A stretch of 60,327 nucleotides of DNA from Granulosicoccus sp. (GCA_020627685.1 JAHDGK010000030.1:1-60327), one strand, 5' to 3'. Numbered from the stretch's first letter, positions 17,546 to 28,000 are shown. The notes: generated by a model not told the origin, from the letters alone. Made by a program: numbers and translations.

Positions 17546-19678
17546 ATGCAGAACAGAAAGCTGGTTATTTCCGTCATTGTGTTGTTGGTGGCCGCCTTCT
17601 TCTTTTTTGATTTGGGACGTTTTTTTAGCCTTGAGTACATCAAAAGCGAACAAGCCGCTTTAGCGGATCTGTATGCAAATAAGCCTGCGATGGTGATCGC
17701 CGGTTTTTTCCTAATTTATGTACTGGTGACGGCTCTGTCTTTGCCAGGCGCCGCCATTCTTACACTCGCAGGCGGTGCTCAATTCGGGCTGGTGCTGGGT
17801 GTGATTATCGTCTCCTTTGCCTCGACCATCGGCGCGACATTGGCATTTCTGGTCTCGCGCTATTTACTCAGAGACACCATTGAAAGCCGGTTTGGCGACA
17901 AACTGCGCACCTTCAACGACAACATCGATAAAGACGGAGCCTTCTACTTATTCACCGTCCGACTCGTGCCTATTTTCCCGTTCTTTTTAGTCAATCTGGT
18001 GATGGGCTTAACTCGATTGAAAACCGGCATTTTTTATCTGGTTAGTCAAATCGGCATGCTGGCCGGGACGATTGTTTATGTCAATGCGGGCACTCAGCTA
18101 GCCAAAATTGACTCCTTGAGCGGCATCTTGTCTCCAGGGCTGATTTTCTCTTTCGCTTTACTCGGTATCTTTCCTTTAATTGCTAAAAAAATTGTAGACA
18201 TGATCAAAGCCAAAAAAGTGTACCAAGGGCACACAAAACCTGAAAAATTCGATCACGACATCGTCGTTCTCGGGGCGGGCTCTGGTGGCTTAGTGACGTC
18301 TTACATCGGTGCAGTGGTCAAGGCGAAAGTCACCCTCATTGAGAAGTTTCAGATGGGCGGCGACTGCTTAAACACGGGTTGCGTTCCTTCCAAAGCGCTT
18401 ATCCGTAGCGGCAAACTGATGCACACGATTCAGAACAGTCAGAAATACGGTGTACAGGAAGCTCAAGGTTCGATCGACTTCGAAAAAACCATGCAGCGAG
18501 TGCATGAAGTTATTGCGAAGATAGAACCTCACGACTCCGTAGAGCGATACACAAATTTAGGCGTCAACGTTATTGAGGGTGAAGGCCGTATCACGTCCCC
18601 GTGGACCGTCGAGGTTAATGGCGAAACACTCGTGACTCGTAACATCGTCGTCGCAACCGGCGGTTCGCCTTTTGTTCCGCCTATTCCAGGATTGGAAAAA
18701 GTGAACTACCTGACGTCCCACAATCTCTGGGACCTTAAATCACAACCAAAACGCCTCGTTGTACTGGGTGGCGGTCCCATCGGTTGTGAGCTTACGCAGG
18801 CGTTCCATCGTTTGGGCAGTGAAGTCACGCAGGTTGAGCGTGTCGGCAAAATCATGGGACGCGAGGATCCAGACGTCGCTGATATGGTCTTGCAGCGATT
18901 CAAGGCCGAGGGCATCAATGTCTTGGTGAACACCAACGCCGTTGCCGTTGAAGTGAACGGTGACGAAAAGGTGCTTGTCTGTGAACAGGACGGGCAAGAG
19001 CTAAAAATTCCATTCGACGAAATCATCGTAGCGGTGGGACGAAAAGCGAACGTCTCAGGATTCGGTCTGGAAGAGCTCGGCGTCGAACTCTCCGAGCGCG
19101 GTACTGTCGCGGTGAATGAATACCTACAAACTAATTTTCCAAACATATACGCGGTTGGAGACGTTGCAGGCCCTTACCAATTCACACACGTAGCTGCCCA
19201 TCAGGCTTGGTACGCGGCAGTCAATTCTCTGTTTGGAATGTTCAAGAAATTTCGCGTCGACTATCGAGTTATACCCTGGGCTACATTTACCGACCCTGAA
19301 GTGGCTCGCGTTGGTTTGAATGAGACAGACGCTAAAGAGCAGAATATTGCGTACGAGCTGACTACTTACGGCATTGATGATCTGGATCGCGCCATCGCTG
19401 ACAGCAGCGACTACGGTGTTGTTAAAGTGCTGACAGTGCCGGGTAAAGACAAAATCCTCGGTGTGACGATTGTCGGCGAGCATGCTGGCGACCTAATCGC
19501 AGAGTATGTTCTTGCGATGAAACACGGATTGGGTTTAAACAAAATCTTGGGCACCATTCATATCTACCCCACTCTTTCAGAGTCCAACAAGTACGCTGCC
19601 GGTGAATGGAAGCGCGCTCACCAACCTGAAAAGCTACTGGGATGGATCAAGAAGTTTCATGCATGGCGACGTGGCTGA
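17546..19678 (+). CDS. Fusion of a TVP38/TMEM64 (VTT/DedA-type) membrane domain and an FAD-dependent disulfide reductase
   Basis: A 710-residue two-part protein. Residues 1 to about 225 form a membrane domain with the VTT signature area (LTLAGGAQFG, RLVPIFPFFLVNLVMGLT), related to DedA/TVP38 proteins. From about residue 232 a pyridine-nucleotide disulfide oxidoreductase follows: FAD-binding VVLGAGSGGLV, redox pair GGDCLNTGCVPSK (Cys274/Cys279), NAD(P)H-binding VVLGGGPIGCE, the second FAD motif NIYAVGDVAG, and the C-terminal HIYPTLSES base/dimer motif, as in mercuric or lipoamide reductases. No N-terminal metal-binding domain is present. Such fusions occur in other proteobacteria, but their substrate is not settled; membrane-linked thiol or quinone redox work is an inference. 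Confidence 0.9.
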   Translation: MQNRKLVISVIVLLVAAFFFFDLGRFFSLEYIKSEQAALADLYANKPAMVIAGFFLIYVLVTALSLPGAAILTLAGGAQFGLVLGVIIVSFASTIGATLAFLVSRYLLRDTIESRFGDKLRTFNDNIDKDGAFYLFTVRLVPIFPFFLVNLVMGLTRLKTGIFYLVSQIGMLAGTIVYVNAGTQLAKIDSLSGILSPGLIFSFALLGIFPLIAKKIVDMIKAKKVYQGHTKPEKFDHDIVVLGAGSGGLVTSYIGAVVKAKVTLIEKFQMGGDCLNTGCVPSKALIRSGKLMHTIQNSQKYGVQEAQGSIDFEKTMQRVHEVIAKIEPHDSVERYTNLGVNVIEGEGRITSPWTVEVNGETLVTRNIVVATGGSPFVPPIPGLEKVNYLTSHNLWDLKSQPKRLVVLGGGPIGCELTQAFHRLGSEVTQVERVGKIMGREDPDVADMVLQRFKAEGINVLVNTNAVAVEVNGDEKVLVCEQDGQELKIPFDEIIVAVGRKANVSGFGLEELGVELSERGTVAVNEYLQTNFPNIYAVGDVAGPYQFTHVAAHQAWYAAVNSLFGMFKKFRVDYRVIPWATFTDPEVARVGLNETDAKEQNIAYELTTYGIDDLDRAIADSSDYGVVKVLTVPGKDKILGVTIVGEHAGDLIAEYVLAMKHGLGLNKILGTIHIYPTLSESNKYAAGEWKRAHQPEKLLGWIKKFHAWRRG

Positions 19679-19701
19679 ACACAGCCCAAATGGTGTAATT
19701 G

Positions 19702-20103
19702 ATGAACGACAGCAAGTCCGTTAAGGGGAGCTGCCTGTGCGGCCAGATCACTTTAACCGTGAAGGCATTCGATAGAGATGTTGTTGCCTGTCATTGCAAA
19801 CAATGTCGAAAACAAACGGGGCATTTCGTCGCCGCAACCCGTGTTGACAACGATAAATTAGTCATCGAAGGAGCTAACAGCCTAACTTGGTTTCGCGCAT
19901 CTGAAGATGCGGAACGAGGGTTTTGCAGCTGCTGCGGCTCTATTTTGTTTTGGCGCCGCGACGATTCTGACAAGACATCGATCATGGCGGGATGTTTCGA
20001 TGGAGACACGGGCCTGTCGATAGACCGACATATCTTTGTGGCAGATAAGGGCGACTACTATGAGATCAACGACGGTGCTAAGGAGTTTCCACAAGCCGAT
20101 TGA
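19702..20103 (+). CDS. GFA/CENP-V family zinc-binding protein
   Basis: A 133-residue protein of the glutathione-dependent formaldehyde-activating (GFA) fold. All zinc-binding cysteine clusters are visible: GSCLCGQ near the N-terminus, CHCKQCRKQTGHF in the middle and GFCSCCGSILFW later. The family name comes from Gfa, which speeds glutathione-formaldehyde adduct formation, but many members have unknown substrates. The ATG at 19702 is preferred to the TTG just before it. It lies 23 bases after the flavin reductase gene in the same direction and likely shares its transcript, suggesting a thiol-linked detoxification role by inference only. Confidence 0.85.
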   Translation: MNDSKSVKGSCLCGQITLTVKAFDRDVVACHCKQCRKQTGHFVAATRVDNDKLVIEGANSLTWFRASEDAERGFCSCCGSILFWRRDDSDKTSIMAGCFDGDTGLSIDRHIFVADKGDYYEINDGAKEFPQAD

Positions 20104-20152
20104 TTAGCTTTCTCCCTCTGCCCTGCTCCAATTCCTCACTGAGCAAAAATGC

Positions 20153-20189
20153 AAAAAGCCCCTGAGAATTAGATTCTCAGGGGCTTTTT
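20153..20189. terminator. Strong bidirectional intrinsic terminator
   Basis: A perfect 17-bp inverted repeat AAAAAGCCCCTGAGAAT / ATTCTCAGGGGCTTTTT encloses a TAG loop (20170-20172). A-tract on the left and T-tract on the right make it work in both directions. It sits between the convergent GFA gene and the GH16 gene. Confidence 0.95.
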
Positions 20190-20241
20190 TATTGCCTTTG
20201 CCCAGCACTTTCGGGCCAGCAACAATTTCTACATAGAGGCG

Positions 20242-21978
20242 CTACTTAGGGGCGTAAACCCTTACATAGTCTATTTCCAATGCAGGATTATTAAAGTTGT
20301 TCAAGTCGTCCTGATTGGGGAAATGCTGGTCTGAAGAGCGGCCTAAACCACCTGAATTTGCTGGGAAATTAGTCCAGTTGCCGCCAATAGCCAAGTTAAG
20401 TTTGACGTATAGCTCTTCGAAGTCCACTTCACCATGCTCTAGCTCGCTGACTTTATTACCGTCAATCATCCAGGTGACTTTACCCGGCTCCCACTTGACT
20501 GCATACACATGATAATTCTGGCTGTAGTCTGTGCCGGTGTAAATCTGCCCATTAGGATAAGGCTTTACAAAGTTAGCATCGCCGTTATACGTCGTACTCA
20601 CATTTTTGAAGTAATGAAAGGAGTTATAGATATACCAAGGAGCGTGTCCCAGGTTTTCCATGATGTCGATTTCAGTACGCTGAGTACCTTCCCAAGCCCG
20701 GTTCTCATGGAATAGCCAAAAAGCCGGGAACGAACCAACGTGGCTAGGAATTTTAATGCGTGCTTCGAAAATTCCGTATTTCCTGCTGAATTTGTCATGC
20801 GTCGTGATCGCTCCAGACAAGAAGTTCTGCTGGGATGCTATCTGACTCAAAGCCCCGTAGGAAAGCTCACCGTTATTGGTTTTTAGAGGATTCTTGATCG
20901 CTCTGATGGCAAGACGATTACCGTTGAATTCAAACGGATTGTGCACAGGGGCGATATCACGAAGATGCTCTTGATCTTCACTGAATATATTCACATACAA
21001 TTGGTCTTCACCGTTCACAACGCGATATTCGTAGCGCTCGCCGTTGTATTCGCCGTCCCAGCGCAAACCTGTGTTCCAACGGAAAGGGTTGAGAGAAGTT
21101 CCATCGAACTCATCGCTGAACACTAAGTCATAGCCTGATTTTTGATAAACCTCATCGTAGTTGTACGAGGCGGGGTCAATCATGCTTTGGATGCTGGCAG
21201 CATCTGGATTACCTGCTGGTGGTGGTGCAGCAACTTCAGGCGCAGCCGTAACTTGCGGAACATCGTTTTGCACAGCTTGAGAGGTATTTCCTACGCTAAC
21301 CCAAAGCTTTACGGTGTCAGAGCGTTGAGATACTTCACCCTGAGAGTTCGCTGCGACGACGGTCATTGAATGATCGCCTTCCCACAAGCCATTGCTTGTG
21401 AAAGAGGTATCACTGGTCGTGCCGGCATAACCGCCATCGACAGTGACATCGTAGGAGTTGGCGCCTGATACCGAGTCCCACTCCCATTTAACAGAACCAG
21501 AGCCAATGATAGTGCCCCGAACGCCGCCTGGCACTTGAAGACCGGTAGAAGAGGACACTGCTTGTGCAACTGGAGCCGGAGCTGTCACAACCGGATTGGA
21601 AGGCTGCTGCCCGACCAAGAAGCTACGATTCAGGCTGGAAGCGCTGAACCAATCGCGAACAATGATTTTAACCGTGGGGGTTCTGGCAGAGTAGCTACCA
21701 TCAGAGGCTCTCGCTCTAACAGTCATTGAATGCTCACCCGCCCACAGATTAAAACTGAAGTATTGAGGGTCGCGAGTCATATCAACATGACTTCCATCGA
21801 CAACCACTTCATACATCTCTGCACCGGGTACCCGATCCCATTCCCACTTAACCAGTGACTGACCCACCTCGGTACCGCGCGGATCGGCCGGAGCATCGAT
21901 TGCGAAGGCGGAAGTGACAGAGCAACAGAGAAGAGTCAGAAATAGGTAGGTTCTGAGAGATATCGCTTTACGTATCAT
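20242..21978 (-). CDS. Secreted glycoside hydrolase family 16 enzyme with two repeated N-terminal modules
   Basis: A 578-residue exported endo-glycosidase. A signal peptide (residues 1-26, ending TSAFA) is followed by two related modules of about 85 residues (about 28-112 and 148-230), each with a VKWEWD motif 120 residues apart, an internal VDG turn and a LWxGxHSMTV motif; these look like Fn3/Ig-type or carbohydrate-binding folds. A Pro/Ala linker leads to the GH16 domain (about 275-578) with the catalytic EIDIME, Glu436 nucleophile, Asp438 and Glu441 acid/base. GH16 enzymes cut laminarin, lichenan, agar, carrageenan or porphyran; the substrate is not readable here, though a beta-1,3-glucanase is likely. 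A 364-base leader with many palindromes precedes it. Confidence 0.93.
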   Translation of the reverse strand: MIRKAISLRTYLFLTLLCCSVTSAFAIDAPADPRGTEVGQSLVKWEWDRVPGAEMYEVVVDGSHVDMTRDPQYFSFNLWAGEHSMTVRARASDGSYSARTPTVKIIVRDWFSASSLNRSFLVGQQPSNPVVTAPAPVAQAVSSSTGLQVPGGVRGTIIGSGSVKWEWDSVSGANSYDVTVDGGYAGTTSDTSFTSNGLWEGDHSMTVVAANSQGEVSQRSDTVKLWVSVGNTSQAVQNDVPQVTAAPEVAAPPPAGNPDAASIQSMIDPASYNYDEVYQKSGYDLVFSDEFDGTSLNPFRWNTGLRWDGEYNGERYEYRVVNGEDQLYVNIFSEDQEHLRDIAPVHNPFEFNGNRLAIRAIKNPLKTNNGELSYGALSQIASQQNFLSGAITTHDKFSRKYGIFEARIKIPSHVGSFPAFWLFHENRAWEGTQRTEIDIMENLGHAPWYIYNSFHYFKNVSTTYNGDANFVKPYPNGQIYTGTDYSQNYHVYAVKWEPGKVTWMIDGNKVSELEHGEVDFEELYVKLNLAIGGNWTNFPANSGGLGRSSDQHFPNQDDLNNFNNPALEIDYVRVYAPK

Positions 21979-22342
21979 CGTTTATTTTTTTAAGTTCCTA
22001 ATTAGTCATGCTGTATAAAACCGGGTGGCACCTACCTGGCTTCCCAATTTAATCAGTTGACCTAGTCTCAACCCAAACAACACCTATCGGTCAATTACCC
22101 CTTTGACCGACTACAGATGTTGCAACGAAATAAGTAATTTTTAAGTGGTCGTAACAAGACCGTTAACCAAACGGTATTAATACCGCTAGTCTTAAGTCAT
22201 AGAGTTTAATGTAAATCAACGTAACAACACGAGCTTTTATCTTACGAATTCGTGAAGATTTGGTTATTAACCGTATAGGAAGCGTTAAAACACTAACTAT
22301 AGTTACACTTCGTTGATTGAACTCTTGAGCGTTTTACGCTGA
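21979..22342 (-). promoter_or_regulatory. Palindrome-rich leader region of the GH16 gene
   Basis: This 364-base, AT-rich gap has no gene but an unusual density of inverted repeats: TCGGTCAA-N8-TTGACCGA (22087-22110), the perfect palindrome CGGTATTAATACCG (22172-22185), ACCGTT-N5-AACGGT (22159-22175), GGTC-N7-GACC (22147-22161), GGTTATTAACC (22262-22272) and GTTGA-N7-TCAAC (22056-22072). Close to the start codon the minus strand can fold CCAGGT...ACCCGG (about 22022-22040) followed by TTTTATA. It probably holds the GH16 promoter, operators and perhaps a structured 5' leader. The individual functions are inference. Confidence 0.5.
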
Positions 22343-24832
22343 CTAGATGAGTTCCGGTTCACCCAGATGATAGCCCTGACCGAAATCTATACCGATTTCT
22401 TTTACCGCTTCGAGCAGCGTAGGTGACTCTACAGATTCAGCGACGGTGCGCTTCCCCATAGACTTACTGATATCACTTATCGCCTTCACTAAAGTGAAAT
22501 CCATAGGGTCATCGAGAATGTCTTTGACCAATAAACCATCAATTTTTAAAAAGTCGACGGGCAGTTTTCTTAAGTAGGCGAACGACGATAAACCAGAACC
22601 AAACGCATCGATACCGAATCGACAACCCACCTCTGATAGCTCATCCATAAAGGTGCTGACCTTCGATAAATTTGCAATCACCGCTGTTTCAGTGATCTCG
22701 AAGCACAGTTTCTCAGCAGGAATACCACTGTTTGCAATGGACTTTTTCAACCTGGCGCGAAATTCAGGATCGATTGCAGACCCGGCTGATAGATTGATTG
22801 AGACATGCCGGAGGCTCGCCAACAGCGAAGGATTTGCAAGCAACCACTCCAATGTAAGCTGGATTGCACGCTCATCCAAAGCTGGCATTAGCCCATAGCG
22901 TTCGGCGGATGGAAGAAAAGACTGAGGTGAAACCATCTCTCCATCAGGCATTTCCAAACGCAGCAGCATTTCAAACCGAAGTCCTTCAGGTTGATTGTGC
23001 AACGGAAGAATCTTTTGGCAGGCAACTTTTAACCGTCCTGCTTCAAGAGCTGTATTTATTTCCTCAACCCAATGGGTGGCGACTTTTCTATTGCTCGCAT
23101 TACCCTCACCCTCGCGGTACACAACAACTCGGTTACGACCCTCGTTTTTGGCGATGTAGCAAGCTGAATCCGCCGCACTGAACAAAGATTCTATGTTCTC
23201 CCAACGATCATCGACGACAACCAATCCAACACTGACACCGACTGTGAATCGATTTTCCTGCCATAAGAACTGGAAATTCTCGACTTCGTGCCGGATCTGA
23301 TTGGCTAGTTTTAACGCTTCCGCAACGCTACATTTGTAAAGCAGCACGCCAAACTCATCGCCGCCCAGTCTTGCGAGTACGTCGCTTTTCCTGACCAGAG
23401 AGTCGAACAACTGCGCAAGCTGCCTTAGTAATTCGTCGCCGGCCTGGTGGCCACAGGTGTCGTTAACGATCTTGAACGAGTCGAGATCCATAAAACAGAG
23501 TGCATGCGCTTGCCGGTTTTGCCGGGAAGTTTCCAATGCGGTATTGACGGTATTTTCAAACGATCGGCGGTTAACCAGACCTGTCAGGGCATCATGATTC
23601 GCATGATAGGCAGTGGTTTCTGCCAGTCGAACTGACGCCGTGACATCGCAACCTGCCCCGCGATAACCGACAAATTCCCGAGCGCGATTAAACACCGGAA
23701 TGCCGCTATAACGAATTACCCGAGTTTCCCCTTCATAAGACCAGCGGAATTCAAAATCACGAAACGGTACCCTCGCCTGAAGATGAGTGAGATGTTCATC
23801 CCAGTGATGTTCTTCATTAATGTTGGCCGGGTGATCCAACAATTGTTGGAGACTTCTACCCAGGATGTGCTCTCGAGGGATACCCAGAATATTAGCCAGG
23901 CCATCGGACACAACACGAAAAACCATCTGCGCATCCATCTCCCAGAAGAAATCTGCGGTTGCGCTGGCATAGTGTCGATATCGCATTTCGTTAACACGAA
24001 GACGCTTTAACTCTTCCAGTTGAGCTGCCGGCAAAGCCATGAGCTGCTGATTCGACTCTGAAGGGTTTGAATCTGAAACAGCGACGTCAACAAAAGAGAG
24101 CAATGTTGCTCTGGATGCACCCCACTGAACGTGATTCACTCGGGCTATCAGCCGGATAAGGCTTCCGGTACGTGATGTTGCCTGAAGATTAACGCGCTGC
24201 AGTGAGCTGGGCACGGACGCATCGGTCACGATCATATCCAAAGCCCGTTGATGTTCCGACGCACTGAATATGTCCGAGACTCTGCTGCTATCAATTAGCG
24301 CTTGCGCACTGGGATAGCCTAGCACCCGAGCTGCGTTGTCGTTCGCGAATAGAATGGATTCGCGGGAAATGATCAGACTGCCTTGGATACCATCATTAAC
24401 AAGGGTTTGATAATCGATAGAGACGGCGGATCTAGGGGCATTAATGGCAGGTCCGCCCAGCAATCTGATATCGACGCCCCTCACCTTGTTATCTTCACCC
24501 ACAACAGGTGTCCGCACTATCATTGCGTGTCGCGGATCGGGACTATCGGCCGAGGGCCCCAGATTAATGGTACTGATGTCAGCTTCAGCTGCGTAGATAG
24601 TTCGGCTATCAAGCGCCATTTGCTCTCGGGCCACATCACTGGGAAAAAGATCGAAGTCAGTCTTTCCAATGACATCTTTAGCACTAAGGCAACCGATGCT
24701 TTGAGCAAACGCTGTTGAGCAAGCGCGGTATACCAGACGCTCGTCTTTCAGGGCAACGCGGTCGGAAGACTGCCCTAGATTGGCACCACGACTCAACATA
24801 AGGTTTGCACAACTCGATGATCCGATCGGCAC
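22343..24832 (-). CDS. PAS-GGDEF-EAL protein (cyclic-di-GMP turnover or signalling)
   Basis: An 829-residue protein without clear membrane helices. Two or three PAS-type sensor regions occupy roughly residues 20-400 (for example the FFWEMDAQMVFRVVSDG segment). The diguanylate cyclase domain has an intact RLGGDEFG site (GGDEF at 490-494) with an inhibitory RKSD motif five residues before it. The EAL domain begins EML (Glu621) and keeps INLS, EITETA, KIDG, ESVES and QGYHLGEP, but the usual DDFG is DAFG (Asp742, Ala743), losing a metal ligand. The protein may make cyclic-di-GMP and bind rather than cut it. The start is a GTG at 24832; an ATG at 24799 is an alternative. Confidence 0.92.
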   Translation of the reverse strand: MPIGSSSCANLMLSRGANLGQSSDRVALKDERLVYRACSTAFAQSIGCLSAKDVIGKTDFDLFPSDVAREQMALDSRTIYAAEADISTINLGPSADSPDPRHAMIVRTPVVGEDNKVRGVDIRLLGGPAINAPRSAVSIDYQTLVNDGIQGSLIISRESILFANDNAARVLGYPSAQALIDSSRVSDIFSASEHQRALDMIVTDASVPSSLQRVNLQATSRTGSLIRLIARVNHVQWGASRATLLSFVDVAVSDSNPSESNQQLMALPAAQLEELKRLRVNEMRYRHYASATADFFWEMDAQMVFRVVSDGLANILGIPREHILGRSLQQLLDHPANINEEHHWDEHLTHLQARVPFRDFEFRWSYEGETRVIRYSGIPVFNRAREFVGYRGAGCDVTASVRLAETTAYHANHDALTGLVNRRSFENTVNTALETSRQNRQAHALCFMDLDSFKIVNDTCGHQAGDELLRQLAQLFDSLVRKSDVLARLGGDEFGVLLYKCSVAEALKLANQIRHEVENFQFLWQENRFTVGVSVGLVVVDDRWENIESLFSAADSACYIAKNEGRNRVVVYREGEGNASNRKVATHWVEEINTALEAGRLKVACQKILPLHNQPEGLRFEMLLRLEMPDGEMVSPQSFLPSAERYGLMPALDERAIQLTLEWLLANPSLLASLRHVSINLSAGSAIDPEFRARLKKSIANSGIPAEKLCFEITETAVIANLSKVSTFMDELSEVGCRFGIDAFGSGLSSFAYLRKLPVDFLKIDGLLVKDILDDPMDFTLVKAISDISKSMGKRTVAESVESPTLLEAVKEIGIDFGQGYHLGEPELI

Positions 24833-25064
24833 CGAAAGACATGCATAAATGCCTTTTGATGCACGCAGCTGTGTGCGGGCAGACGCAACATGTGTTGGCT
24901 GGCGAGCATCACTACGTCAATCGTCACTCGTGAAAAAGGTGCCCCGATTATAGTTCACGAAACATGAAGCATCAGTCGATAAGCGCACTTTTTAGTCAGG
25001 TTTTAACTGTACAAACCCCGATTTATGGTCTACGGCTGTGTATCTTTACCCTTTTCTTGTTCGA
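24833..25064. other. Intergenic region upstream of the GGDEF-EAL gene
   Basis: These 232 bases lie after the icmF stop and before the GGDEF-EAL gene on the minus strand. I see no gene, no convincing hairpin terminator for icmF and no clear promoter motif. Confidence 0.4.
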
Positions 25065-28000
25065 TTACAGGTTACGACGATACTGACCCCCGACTTCAAA
25101 AAGAACATCTGTCAGCTGTCCCAGCGAGCAAACCTCTACGGCATCGACCAATGCCGCAAAGACATTTTCATTTCTTATAGCGGTATCCCGTACCTTCGCT
25201 AACGCATCAGCTGAGGAATCAGCATGACGCTTATGAAAATCAGCAAGGCGATTAATCTGATCATTTTTCTCATCGTCATCGGAACGGGCTAATTCGATTT
25301 CTACAGGCTCATCACCCTCCGGGTTTCTGAACATATTGACGCCGACGATCGGTAAAGAACCGTCATGTTTTCGGTGCTCGTAGTACATAGACTCATCTTG
25401 AATCTTGCCCCGCTGATAGCCAGTTTCCATGGCGCCAAGTACACCACCACGATCAGATAAGCGGTCAAACTCGGCTAGAACCGCTGCTTCTACAAGATCG
25501 GTCAGCTCATCAATCACGAAACTACCCTGATTCGGGTTTTCATTGAACGCAAGCCCCCATTCCCGATTGATCACCAATTGAATTGCCATGGCGCGTCGAA
25601 CAGATTCATCCGTGGGGGTAGTGATGGCTTCGTCATAGGCATTGGTGTGTAGTGAATTACAGTTGTCGTAGACCGCTATAAGCGCCTGCAACGTGGTTCG
25701 TATGTCATTAAAAGCCATTTCCTGCGCGTGCAATGACCGACCCGATGTTTGAATGTGGTATTTCAATTTTTGGCTACGCTCGTTGGCGCCGTAACGCTCG
25801 CGCATAGCCACGGCCCAGATTCGGCGCGCCACACGGCCTAAAACGGTGTATTCGGGATCCATACCGTTACTGAAAAAGAACGACAAGTTCGGCGCAAAGT
25901 CATCAATCGCCATACCTCTGGCCAGATAACTTTCAACATACGTAAAGCCATTAGACAACGTCAGCGCAAGCTGCGTAATCGGGTTAGCGCCCGCCTCAGC
26001 GATGTGATAGCCGGAAATGGATACGGAATAAAAATTTCGCACATCGTTTTCAATAAACCATTCCTGTATGTCTGCCATCATTTTCAAACTGAATTCCGTT
26101 GAAAAAATGCAGGTGTTCTGACCTTGATCTTCTTTGAGGATGTCGGCTTGGACGGTTCCTCGCACACGCTTGTAGGTGTTTTGCCGCAACGTATCTATTT
26201 CCGCGCCTTCAGGTGATCGACCGTTTTGTGCAACAAAACGGTCGCGCTGCTGGCGATACGCAGTAACGAAATAGAAAGCAAGAATGGTCGGGGCAGGACC
26301 ATTGATCGTCATCGATACAGACGTTGCCGGGTCGCAAAGATCAAACCCGTCGTACAGCACCTGCAAATCTTCAACAGTGGCTATCGATACTCCGGAATTA
26401 CCCACTTTGCCGTAGATGTCCGGGCGTACGGCCGGATCATTGCCGTATAGCGTTACAGAATCAAACGCGGTGGACAGTCGCTTGGCAGGTGCATGCTCTG
26501 ACAAGGCTTTAAAACGTTTATTGGTTCTAAGCGGACCACCCTCGCCAGCAAACATACGCGTAGGATCTTCCCCGCTACGCTTAAACGGAAAAACTCCGGC
26601 AGTAAACGGAAAACGCCCCGGCAGGTTTTCGCGGCGAATCCAGGAGAGTAAATCGCCATGGTCTGAGTAGGTTGGCAATGAGACCTTTGAAATTCTGCTT
26701 CCAGATAGCGTGGTATGGAACGTCTGCGTCCGAATTTCTTTGTCACGAACGTAGGAAACCAACTCATCTTGTTCGTAGGCTGCAACGGTATCCGGCCACT
26801 CATCCAGCAGTGTCTGCGTGTCAGTCGTCATGGATTTTTGAGTGATGGATATCAGTGTCTGCAAGCGGGCAGACGCTGATTCCAACCCCGTTTCTAAGTC
26901 TGCAGAACGTTGCTCACCCGCGGCCATCCCATCCTTAGCGATTAGGCGCTGCGCGGTTTTTAAATGCTGAACCTGCCGCGCAAATTCAGCTTGCTCCAGG
27001 GTTTGAGCATGATAGCCCCGGACACAATCTGCGATATCCGACAAATAGCGCTGAGCCGATGTCGGGATGATGGTGGATTGCTTTGTACTGGATTTAACGT
27101 CAACCCTTGGCAGCAGCCCGTCTGTTAAACTCAGCCCCAACAACTTAAGTTGCTTCGCCAATTCCTGATAAAGCGCCGTCACGCCATCATCATTAAATCG
27201 CGCGGCGATTGTCCCGAATACCGGCATTTCATCGGGTGTTTGATTGAAGCGCTCATGATTGCGCTGAACTTGTTTGCTGACATCTCTCAGTGCATCAAGA
27301 CCCCCTTTTCGCTCAAGTTTATTGATAGCAATGACATCAGCAAAATCGAGCATATCGATTTTTTCAAGCTGACTGGCAGCCCCGAATTCAGGCGTCATCA
27401 CATATAAAGAAAGATCGCTAATACTGACAATGCCGGCATCTCCTTGCCCGATACCCGGCGTTTCGACAATGACAAGGTCCACACCGGATAAACGGCACGC
27501 GGCAATCATGCTGCTCAACGACTGTGGAACTTCCCCGCTGGCATCACGTGTCGCGATAGAGCGCATGAAAATTCGCGGATGCTCAATCGCATTCATGCGA
27601 ATTCGATCACCTAGCAACGCACCACCGGTTTTCCGGCGAGTGGGATCAATAGCTAGTAGTGCCACCGAGATCGAATCTGACTGGTCTAGTCGTAGCCGAC
27701 GGATTATTTCGTCAGTCACCGACGACTTTCCTGATCCACCCGTGCCGGTAATTCCCAATACCGGTGCTTTATGGGTTAGTTTTTCGCTTTGAGAGTGCAA
27801 TCGAGAAACTGCCGCTTCTGACAATTCATCATTTTCAATCGCCGTTAGCAAGGTGGCCAACGGGCGATGAGCCATCTCACTGAACGGTTCACTGGCTGGT
27901 GAAAACAACTCGTTGTAGACAGCTTCGTTCTGTTGGGTCGCGTTGCGGAGGGTCGCTTGTCGGGTATGTTCGATCATGTGATCGATCATTCCCTGGAGTC

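Noticed and set aside
21979-22342. A cyclic-di-GMP riboswitch before the GH16 gene, suggested by the neighbouring GGDEF-EAL gene
   Set aside because: The conserved core of the known cyclic-di-GMP riboswitch classes is not recognisable; only generic inverted repeats are seen.
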